Source: Actinomycetota bacterium (lineage in GTDB: Bacteria; Actinomycetota; UBA4738; HRBIN12). Taken from it: a stretch of DNA of 22,719 nt. Position 1 is the stretch's first letter. Each line of letters begins with the position of its first letter. The stretch covers positions 1 to 22,719 of the forward strand of contig VAYF01000085.1 in the NCBI GenBank assembly GCA_005883885.1, read 5' to 3'. Under the pieces are notes generated by a model. The model searched no databases. It was given only the letters and a program-made list of their open reading frames with translations, and was not told the DNA's origin. The translations under genes and the position numbers were made by a program. This document shows, piece by piece, positions 7,150 to 13,687 of this stretch.

Positions 7150-8154
7150 ATGCGGATGTTCCCGTTCACGTTCCGCTCGATCGAGGAGCTCGAGCTCGGC
7201 GAACGCTGGCGTGCCGTCTTCGAGGAGCGATGGCCGCACTACCGGGAGTGGTTCCTCCGCGAGGGCGAGGAGGCGCGCCCGTCGTACGCGACGAGCGCCC
7301 GGATGCTCCGCGCGCACATGCCGGAGCTCGTGCCGGCGTACGAGCGGGTGGTCGAGCTGGCCGGCGGCGGTGATCTCGCGGCGCGGATGCTGTCGCTCTA
7401 CAGGCCCCCTCCCTACCTCGCCGCGTGCTCGCAGGGCGCGTGGACACGCGACGGGGGGCCCCTGCTCGCCCGCAACTACGACTACGCGCCATCGCGGTTC
7501 GAGGGCATCGTCTGGTCGACGCACTTGCTGGACCGCCGCGTGATCGGCATGAGCGATTGCCTGTGGGGCCTCCTGGATGGGATGAACGACGCCGGGCTGG
7601 CCGTCTCCTTGACCTTCGGTGGCCGGCAGGTCCTGGGCGATGGTTTCGGGATCCCGATCGTGACCCGGTACGTGTTGGAGACGTGCACGACGGTCGATGA
7701 GGCCCGGGCGACGCTCGCGCGCCTGCCTTTCTCGCTCAGCCACAACCTCACGCTGATCGACGGCGCCGGGCGGGTCCTCACGGCGTACCTCGCGCCCGAC
7801 CGTGAACCGATCTTCCGCGACTTCCCGGCGGCCACGAACCATCAGGGTATCGTCGAGTGGCCGGAGCAGGCCCGCGCGACCCGCACGATCGAGCGCGAGC
7901 AGGCGATCGTTCGTTCGCTGGAAGATCCCTCGATCGACGCCGCCGCGTTCACCGAGAGCTTCCTGCGGGCGCCGCTCTTCTCCACGTCGTACGCGCACGG
8001 GTTCGGGACGCTCTACACGGCCGTCTATCGTGTGCTCGAGGGCGTCGCCGAGTATCGGTGGCCCGCCTCCGCTTGGCGCCTTGGCTTCGATGCCTTCCAC
8101 GAAGCAGAGCACGTCGAGGTGCTCGCGGAGCCGACCTTCGTCGGCTACGGCTGA
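7150..8154 (+). CDS. C45-type Ntn-hydrolase / acyltransferase-like protein
   Basis: A protein of 334 residues from the ATG at 7150. A GTG at 7108, 2 nt after the preceding stop, would add 14 unconserved-looking residues and cannot be excluded. The sequence YLAACSQGAWTRDGGPLLAR followed by NYDY is the hallmark of the isopenicillin-N acyltransferase/choloylglycine-hydrolase-like group of N-terminal-nucleophile enzymes. The likely nucleophile is Cys93, exposed by autoproteolysis. GMNDAGLAVSLTFGG and a later NHQGIVEWPE block also fit. Such enzymes make or break amide bonds of acyl-amines and peptides. Lying right after an ATP-grasp ligase-like gene, it may act on the same amide-containing metabolite (inference). 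No signal peptide is visible. Confidence 0.82.
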   Translation: MRMFPFTFRSIEELELGERWRAVFEERWPHYREWFLREGEEARPSYATSARMLRAHMPELVPAYERVVELAGGGDLAARMLSLYRPPPYLAACSQGAWTRDGGPLLARNYDYAPSRFEGIVWSTHLLDRRVIGMSDCLWGLLDGMNDAGLAVSLTFGGRQVLGDGFGIPIVTRYVLETCTTVDEARATLARLPFSLSHNLTLIDGAGRVLTAYLAPDREPIFRDFPAATNHQGIVEWPEQARATRTIEREQAIVRSLEDPSIDAAAFTESFLRAPLFSTSYAHGFGTLYTAVYRVLEGVAEYRWPASAWRLGFDAFHEAEHVEVLAEPTFVGYG

Positions 8155-8173
8155 TCCGCGGGGAGAGGAACCG

Positions 8174-8578
8174 ATGCGCTCCGAAACGATCCGCGTCAAC
8201 ACGCGGGACCGGCGTGTGAGCGATCTGACGGATCGCGTCCGCGCGTTCGCACGCGAGGCGGGGGGAGACGGCCTCGTCCACGTCTTCGCGCCGCACGCGA
8301 CCGCCGGGCTCGCGCTGATGGAGACGGGAAGCGGCTCGGAGGCGGATCTGGACGAGCTCCTCGCGCGGCTCCTGCCGCGGGACGACCGGTACATCCACCG
8401 ACACGGGAGCGAGGGACACGGTGGCGATCACCTGTTCCCGGTCCTCGTCGCGCCGTCGCTCACGGTCCCCGTGTTCGACGGTCAGGTGCAGCTCGGCACG
8501 TGGCAGTCCGTGGTGCTGATCGACGCCAACCGTGACAACGACGAGCGCACCGTGCGTCTCAGCTTCGTGCCCGCGTAA
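8174..8578 (+). CDS. yjbQ: YjbQ family protein (UPF0047)
   Basis: A 134-residue cytosolic protein of the usual family length. The His-containing motifs are visible: HVFAPHATAGLALMETG near residue 35-50 and HGSEGHGGDHLFPVL at about 77-91. The C-terminal block DGQVQLGTWQSVVLIDAN is typical. Family members are annotated as secondary thiamine-phosphate synthases, after a weak activity seen for YjbQ of E. coli; the true role is unclear. The ATG follows GGGGAGAGGAA and lies 19 nt after the Ntn-hydrolase stop, so it probably shares that operon. The stop is 15 nt from that of the convergent GroES-like gene. Confidence 0.88.
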   Translation: MRSETIRVNTRDRRVSDLTDRVRAFAREAGGDGLVHVFAPHATAGLALMETGSGSEADLDELLARLLPRDDRYIHRHGSEGHGGDHLFPVLVAPSLTVPVFDGQVQLGTWQSVVLIDANRDNDERTVRLSFVPA

Positions 8579-8593
8579 CGTGCCGGTGCGCGT

Positions 8594-9010
8594 CTAGAGG
8601 TACTGACCCGGTGCTCGGTCCCGGGCGGCCGGTTGCGAAGAGACCGCCTGGACGTCGCGCTCGCGCAGGAGCACCAGGTCCTCGCCGTCGAGCTCGACCT
8701 CCAGTCCCGCGGCCGGGAGGAACAGGACCCGATCGCCTTCCTTCGCCACCCGAACCTCGGGTCCCACGAGGGTCACGTCGCCCCACGACAGCCGCTTGGG
8801 CGCCGGCACGGCAGTGGCAGGGATCAGCAGTCCCGCCGAGGTCCGACGCTCGCCGTTCTCGGATGACCGCACCACGAGCCGGTCACCGGTGAGCTTGATC
8901 TCCGGTGTCTCCGCGGGCTTCTTCGCACGGGTGCCGCGCGCGTTCCGCGTCGTGGTCGACGCCTTCGGCGCCGCGCTCGTTCCTTTCGCGCGATCCGTGG
9001 GGGTCGGCAC
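8594..9010 (-). CDS. Divergent GroES-like (Cpn10) protein with basic N-terminal extension
   Basis: A 138-residue protein. Residues 1-36 are a low-complexity, Lys/Arg/Thr/Ala-rich extension. Residues 37-123 show the Cpn10 pattern: IKLTGDRLVVRS as the first strand, a mobile-loop-like segment ENGERRTSAGLLIP (51-64) whose hydrophobic LLI could dock on GroEL, then WGDVTLVGPEV, KEGDRVLF and the closing strand LVLLRERDVQAV. The usual GYG-like turn of GroES is replaced by AAGLEVELDGED. A short unstructured tail ends the protein. It may be an alternative GroEL cap or a Cpn10-fold protein with another partner. The GTG start has no Shine-Dalgarno; TACACT lies 6 nt upstream. Confidence 0.8.
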   Translation of the reverse strand: MPTPTDRAKGTSAAPKASTTTRNARGTRAKKPAETPEIKLTGDRLVVRSSENGERRTSAGLLIPATAVPAPKRLSWGDVTLVGPEVRVAKEGDRVLFLPAAGLEVELDGEDLVLLRERDVQAVSSQPAARDRAPGQYL

Positions 9011-9016
9011 GACCCG

Positions 9017-9022
9017 AGTGTA
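9017..9022 (-). promoter_or_regulatory. Candidate -10 hexamer (TACACT) for the GroES-like gene
   Basis: TACACT on the minus strand ends 6 nt before the GTG at 9010, giving a leaderless message. It lies in a 40-bp divergent spacer, only 13 nt from the opposing -10 candidate at 9036-9041. Confidence 0.45.
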
Positions 9023-9035
9023 CGAGCCGACCCGC

Positions 9036-9041
9036 TAGCAT
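9036..9041 (+). promoter_or_regulatory. Candidate -10 hexamer (TAGCAT) for the PrmC-like gene
   Basis: TAGCAT matches TANNNT and ends 9 nt before the ATG at 9051. No Shine-Dalgarno is present, so the gene may be leaderless. It is paired with the opposing TACACT in the same short spacer. Confidence 0.45.
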
Positions 9042-9050
9042 GGGCGGCCG

Positions 9051-9914
9051 ATGAGGGCCCGCAAGCTGATCAAGACCGCGGTCGCGGAGCTCAAGGCCTC
9101 CGAAGCGATCGACCATTGGCAGAAAGGTCGGGAGCGGATCGAAGCGGAAGACCTCCTCGCGTTCGTGATGGGGGGCGACGAGCCCGATCCGGACGACCGG
9201 ATCGGGAACGCCGAACGCGACGCCTTCGAGGGACTCATCGCCCGGCGGGCCACCGGCGAGCCGCTTCCCTACATCAAGGGGTACACGGAGTTCCGGGGCT
9301 TGGAGCTCATCTCGGAGCCGGGTGTGTTCGTCCCTCGCGATTCCTCCGAGTACTTGGCGGAGCAGGCCGTCAAGCGATTGCGCGGCCGCCGATCGCCGGT
9401 GCATGTAGACCTCGCGACCGGCGCCGGCACGATCGCGTTGTCCGTCGCGAACGATGTCCCGAAGGCCACGGTCTACGGGACCGATCTGTCCGAGGATGCG
9501 GTCAAGCTTGCTCGCCGGAACGCCCGCAGGCTGGGTCTGAAGGTCCGCTTCGCCACCGGGGACGTCTTCGGAGGGCTCCCCAAGACGATCGCGGGGACCG
9601 TGGACGTGATCACGGCCCATCCGCCGTACGTCGCGATGCACGAGGTCGACGACCTGCCCGACGAGATCAAGGACTGGGAGCCGGTGCACACGCTCACCGA
9701 CCGAAGCAGCGACGGTCTGGGGTTCGTCCGTCAGACGGTCGCGGAGGCGCCGGCGTGGCTCCGCCCGAAAGGGTGGCTCCTGATGGAGACCGACCCGGAT
9801 CGTGCTCGCGACGTGAAGAACGTGATGGCGGACGGCGGCTTCCGCGACGTTCGCAGCACGAAGGGCGGAGACCTGAAGATCACTCGCGTGATCGTGGGAC
9901 GGCCCCCGGCGTGA
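9051..9914 (+). CDS. PrmC/HemK-like SAM-dependent methyltransferase with HPPY motif
   Basis: A 287-residue class I methyltransferase. The N-terminal helical domain ends in RRATGEPLPYIKGYTEFRGL, then GVFVPRDSSEYL, which match the PrmC/HemK family (usual text IPRPETE). The SAM site is DLATGAGTIALSVAN (120-134) with the acidic loop YGTDLSEDAVKLARRNARR. PrmC methylates the Gln of the GGQ motif of release factors, using an NPPY motif whose Asn binds the amide. Here the motif reads HPPY, His190 (codon CAT, one base from AAT). The amide substrate may therefore differ, or activity may be lost. The stop overlaps the next gene by GTGA. True prmC genes usually sit next to prfA, which is not seen here. 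Confidence 0.85.
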   Translation: MRARKLIKTAVAELKASEAIDHWQKGRERIEAEDLLAFVMGGDEPDPDDRIGNAERDAFEGLIARRATGEPLPYIKGYTEFRGLELISEPGVFVPRDSSEYLAEQAVKRLRGRRSPVHVDLATGAGTIALSVANDVPKATVYGTDLSEDAVKLARRNARRLGLKVRFATGDVFGGLPKTIAGTVDVITAHPPYVAMHEVDDLPDEIKDWEPVHTLTDRSSDGLGFVRQTVAEAPAWLRPKGWLLMETDPDRARDVKNVMADGGFRDVRSTKGGDLKITRVIVGRPPA

Positions 9915-11795
9915 CCGAGCCTCGCGTCGCCCCGTACGGCAGCTGGTCCTCCCCCATCACGCCGGCCATGCTCGCGAGCTCCTCCGTCCGGCTCGGGTCC
10001 ACCTGGTTCGACGACGGACTCGTGTACTGGACCGAGACCCGGCCGGACGAGGGCGGCCGGATCGCGCTGGTCCGGGCAGACGCGTTCTCTTCGCCGGTCG
10101 ATGTCGTTCCTGCCGGGACGAACGTTCGCACGCGCGTCCACGAGTACGGGGGCGGCGCCTTCGCCGTCCACCGAGGAACCGTGTACTTCTCCGAGTTCAC
10201 CGATCAACGGCTCTACCGTTGCGTTCCGGGGAGCGAGCGTCCGGGAGCGCCACGTGGACGCGGGCGAACGCGTTCCCCAGGACGTCACGAACGAACTGGT
10301 CGCGATCCCCACCGACGGGTCGGCAGAGCCACGGGTGATCGCGTCGGGAAGGGACTTCTACTCCGATCCCCGGATCTCGCCCGATGGCGCGAGGATGTGC
10401 TGGCTGGCGTGGGACCTTCCGTGGATGCCGTGGGACGGCTGCGAGCTGTTCGAAGCGGAGCTCGCGCCCGACGGCTCGCTCGGCGAGCCGAGAGCGGTGG
10501 CCGGGCGCGACGGCGAGGAGTCGATCTGGCAGCCGTCCTGGAGCCCGGCGGGCGAGCTGTACTGGGTCAGCGATCGCAGCGGCTGGTGGAACCTGGAGCG
10601 AGAGCGTGCGGGCACGCGCGAGAACGTTTGCCCGCGTGCAGCCGAGTTCGGGTGGCCGCACTGGGTCTTCGGCGGGTCGTCGTACGCGTTCCTCGCCGAT
10701 GGCCGGATCGCGTGTCACTACGGCAGCGGCGGGATGCAACACACCGCGGTGCTCGACCCCTCGACCGGTGAGCTCGTCGACCTCGACCTCCCGCACACCG
10801 CCGTGAGCTACCCGGGGTTGGTCGCCGAGGGTTCGCACATCGCCTTCATCGCCGGGGGGCCGGATCTCCCGGAGCAGGTGGTGCTCCTCGACTTCACGAC
10901 CCGAGCCGTCGACGTGCTGCAGGAGAGCGCGAGGATCGAGGTGGATCCGGCCGCGTTCTCGATCCCGCGGCAGCTCGAGTTCCCGACCGACGGAGATCGA
11001 ACGGCGTTCGCTCATGTCTATCCGCCCACGAACCCGGCGTTCCGCGCGGCCGAGCAGGAGCGGCCGCCCTTGATCGTGATCAGCCACGGCGGCCCGACGT
11101 CGGAGTCGACCCCGACGTTCTCGCTCCAGACCCAGTTCTGGACCAGCCGCGGGTTCGCCGTGGTCGACGTCAACTACGGGGGCAGCACCGGCTACGGTCG
11201 CGCGTACCGTCAACGGCTCAACGGAACCTGGGGCGTCCTCGACACCGCGGATTGCATCAACGCCGCCCGGCACCTGGCGGAGGAAGGCTCGGCCGACGGC
11301 GATCGGCTCCTGATCCGCGGGGGCTCGGCCGGCGGGTACACCACGCTTTGTGCGTTGGTGTTCCACGATGCCTTCGCCGCCGGAGCCAGCTATTACGGGC
11401 TCGCCGACCTCGTCCCCTTCGTGGAGGGAGGCACGCACAAGTTCGAGAGCGAGTACCTCCACACGCTGGTCGGCCCCTACCCGGAGGAAGCCGAACGGTA
11501 CCGGGCGAGGAGCCCCATCAACTACGTCGACGACCTGCGAACGCCGATGCTCGTCCTCCAGGGAGCCGAGGATGCGGTGGTCCCGCCGGCGCAGGCGGAG
11601 CTGATCGTCGAGGCGCTCAAGCGGAAGCACCTCCCCTACGCGTACCTGCTGTTCGAGGGAGAGCAGCACGGGTTCCGGAAGGCGGACTCGATCATCCGGG
11701 CGCACGAAGGCGAACTCTCCTTCTACGCGCAGATCCTCGGGTTCGAACCGGGCGACCCGATCCCGCGGTTGCCGATCGAGAACCTGCCGGCCTGA
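9911..11795 (+). pseudogene. S9-family oligopeptidase, frameshifted
   Basis: The reading frame from the GTG at 9911 encodes the N-terminus of a dipeptidyl-aminopeptidase/prolyl-oligopeptidase-like protein: PYGSWSSPITPAMLASSSVR, TRVHEYGGGAFAV and VYFSEFTDQRLYR. After about 10220 this frame turns into nonsense. Homology resumes in another frame from about 10240 with VRERHVDAGERVPQDV and NELVAIPTDG and continues to the stop at 11795. Family members have roughly 30 more residues between these blocks, so a deletion seems to have caused the shift. The hydrolase domain is complete: Ser in GGSAGGYT (codon at 11325), Asp in QGAEDAVVPP and His in GEQHGF. The start overlaps the preceding stop as GTGA. 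A sequencing or assembly error is the alternative. Confidence 0.75.
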
Positions 11796-11811
11796 GCCGA
11801 CGGCCCGAGCT

Positions 11812-12828
11812 TCAGCCGCCGATCATGGACATCGAGCGTTCCGGCTGGACGAAGTCCGGATGGTTGATCCGGTGCCCCGACCATTTCGCCCAGACGCCGT
11901 CACGGATCAGCCCCGCGAGCTCCGAGTCGGAGGCGCCCGCACGCAGGGGCGCGCGCAGATCGGTCTCGTCCATCGCGAACAGACAGCTTCGGAACGCGCC
12001 TTCGGCCGTGAGCCGGAGGCGGTTGCAGGTGTCGCAGAAGGGTTCGGTCACGCTCGCGATCACGCCGACCGCTCCGGGCGCCCCATCGGCGAACCGATAG
12101 GTCGTCGCCGGCTCGATGCCCCGGCCCGTACCCTCGAGGGGGTACGTCCGGTCGATGGCCTCCAGGATCCGAGCCGCCGGCACGACCTTGGACCGTTCCC
12201 AGGCATGATCGGCATCGAGCGGCATGTACTCGATGAACCGGACCTCGTAGCCGGTGGTGCGAGCCCAGCCCGCGAAGTCGACGACCTCGTCGTCGTTGGT
12301 TCCCGCGATCACGACGGTGTTGATCTTGATGGGGGTGAGCCCGGCGGCTCCGGCCGCCGCGAGCCCAGCGAGGACGCGATCGAGCGCGTCGCGTCGCGTC
12401 ATCTCGGCGAACCGGTGGCGAAGGAGCGAGTCGCAGGAGACCGTGGCCCGGTCGACACCGGCCTCCGCCAACGGGGCGGCCAGCCGGTCGAGGAGGAGAC
12501 CGTTCGTGGTGATGGAGATGTCGAGGTCCGGCCCGACCCCACGGAACATGCGGATCAGGTTCGGCAGGTCGGCTCGGACGGTCGGCTCGCCGCCGGTGAC
12601 CTTCAACGAGCGGACGCCGAGGCTCACGAACACCCCGAGGAGCCTCGTGAGCTCCTCGAACGTGAGGAGCTCCGATCGCGGCAACCAGGTGAGTCCCTCC
12701 GCCGGCATGCAGTAGGTGCACCGGAAGTTGCAGCGGTCGGTCACCGAGATACGCAGATCGTCGGCAACGCGACCGAACGTGTCGATCAGCGAGCCCTCGG
12801 TGGGTCTGGTCGTTGGGTGGAGATCCAT
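11812..12828 (-). CDS. moaA: GTP 3',8-cyclase MoaA (radical SAM)
   Basis: A 338-residue enzyme that, with MoaC, converts GTP to cyclic pyranopterin monophosphate, the first step of molybdenum cofactor synthesis. The radical-SAM cluster is CNFRCTYC (Cys33, Cys37, Cys40). KVTGGEPTVRADL is the SAM-binding block. The C-terminal second cluster is Cys265, Cys268 and Cys282 in CDTCNRLRLTAEGAFRSC. The protein ends in MIGG, the conserved Gly-Gly tail. The frame is open further upstream, but the N-terminus of the family fits the ATG at 12828. It starts 14 nt after the stop of the DUF6457-like gene, so they are probably one operon. Confidence 0.95.
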   Translation of the reverse strand: MDLHPTTRPTEGSLIDTFGRVADDLRISVTDRCNFRCTYCMPAEGLTWLPRSELLTFEELTRLLGVFVSLGVRSLKVTGGEPTVRADLPNLIRMFRGVGPDLDISITTNGLLLDRLAAPLAEAGVDRATVSCDSLLRHRFAEMTRRDALDRVLAGLAAAGAAGLTPIKINTVVIAGTNDDEVVDFAGWARTTGYEVRFIEYMPLDADHAWERSKVVPAARILEAIDRTYPLEGTGRGIEPATTYRFADGAPGAVGVIASVTEPFCDTCNRLRLTAEGAFRSCLFAMDETDLRAPLRAGASDSELAGLIRDGVWAKWSGHRINHPDFVQPERSMSMIGG

Positions 12829-12842
12829 AACTGGTGACCAGC

Positions 12843-13103
12843 CTACTCCGCGTGCCCGGAACCCTCCTCGGCCGGCAGGGTGGCGCGGAGCGTCGCGATC
12901 GATGAAGCGAGCGCCTCCTCGCGGGAAGAACCCGCTGCGGCGAGGTGCTCGACGTGCATCCCAAGGAGGAACGTGGAGACGGGGGTGATCCTCCGCTCGA
13001 CCCGGTGGGCGACGTCGCGCGCCGCATCCAGGACGGCGGCGATCTCGTCGTTGGTGGGGGCATCCAGCTCGAAGGCCTGCGCGAGTCGGTCGAGCCATTC
13101 CAT
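12843..13103 (-). CDS. Small DUF6457-like protein upstream of moaA
   Basis: An 86-residue acidic helical protein beginning MEWLDRLAQAFELDAPTNDE, followed by ARDVAHRVERRITPVSTFLLG. This pattern resembles the DUF6457 domain, often fused to or placed beside molybdopterin-guanine-dinucleotide synthesis genes in actinobacteria (from memory). Its role is not established. GGAGGAGG lies 8 nt before the ATG. It probably heads a two-gene operon with moaA, which supports a role in molybdenum cofactor synthesis. Confidence 0.75.
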   Translation of the reverse strand: MEWLDRLAQAFELDAPTNDEIAAVLDAARDVAHRVERRITPVSTFLLGMHVEHLAAAGSSREEALASSIATLRATLPAEEGSGHAE

Positions 13104-13204
13104 ACGAGCGTCCTCCTCCGTGCACGGGCTGTAGGCCGCGTTCCGTCCACCCTATCCGCGGCGGCCTCGCCAGCGTTCGCCCGACCTGCTATCCATACGT
13201 GGCC

Positions 13205-13648
13205 ATGCGTGTGCTGATCCTGTACGAGACCCGGCGGGGCTTCACCCTCACGGTCGCGCGAGCGATCCGTGACGAGCTACAACGCCGCGGGATCCTCGCC
13301 ACCACGGCGCCCCTGCGCAGCGTCGATGACGGCACCGTGGTCGCAGCCGACGCGCTGATCGTGGGCACCTGGGTCAAGGGGGCGATCGTGGCGGGGGTCG
13401 GTCCCGCGCTCGGGGTCCAGGAAGGCATCGCCCGTCTGCCGTCGCTCGAGGGGAAACGGGCGGCCGTGTTCTGCACCTGCGACGTTGCTCCGCGGAACAC
13501 ACTCGACGTGCTGGCCGTGTGGCTTCGCCGTCGTGGCGCGGAGGTCACCGTCGGCGAGACGTTCAAGCGCAGGAAGAGCCTTCGTCAGGTGCCGCGGTTC
13601 GTGGACGTGGTCCTCGAGGCGTTCGCGCGCGCTCAGGCGAACGCCTGA
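13205..13648 (+). CDS. Flavodoxin-like protein
   Basis: A 147-residue single-domain protein. It opens with the flavodoxin strand-loop MRVLILYETRRGFTLTVARA, where the T-x-x-G-x-T loop would bind the FMN phosphate. ALIVGTWVKGAIVAGVGPAL and AAVFCTCDVAPRNTLDVLA match the later FMN-contact loops. It may supply electrons to a flavin or metal enzyme; the partner is not in view. A GTG at 13199, two codons upstream, is an alternative start. The gene diverges from the DUF6457-moaA pair. A 40-nt palindrome covers its stop codon. Confidence 0.82.
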   Translation: MRVLILYETRRGFTLTVARAIRDELQRRGILATTAPLRSVDDGTVVAADALIVGTWVKGAIVAGVGPALGVQEGIARLPSLEGKRAAVFCTCDVAPRNTLDVLAVWLRRRGAEVTVGETFKRRKSLRQVPRFVDVVLEAFARAQANA

Positions 13649-13660
13649 GCGCGCGCGAAC
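13621..13660 (+). terminator. 40-nt near-perfect palindrome across the flavodoxin stop codon
   Basis: Two 19-nt arms (13621-13639 and 13642-13660) are perfectly complementary with only AA between them. The TGA at 13646-13648 lies in the right arm. There is no U-tract. Its position suggests a terminator or mRNA-stabilising hairpin between the flavodoxin and mogA-xdhC genes. Confidence 0.55.
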
Positions 13661-13687
13661 ACCGACCCGGATGCGAGGATGGGACCC

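Noticed and set aside
6922..8394. Minus-strand open frame of 490 codons
   Set aside because: It is antisense to three genes with recognisable motifs and shows no domain.
12829..13125. N-terminal extension of the moaA frame
   Set aside because: It overlaps the DUF6457-like gene in another frame and has no MoaA-like sequence.
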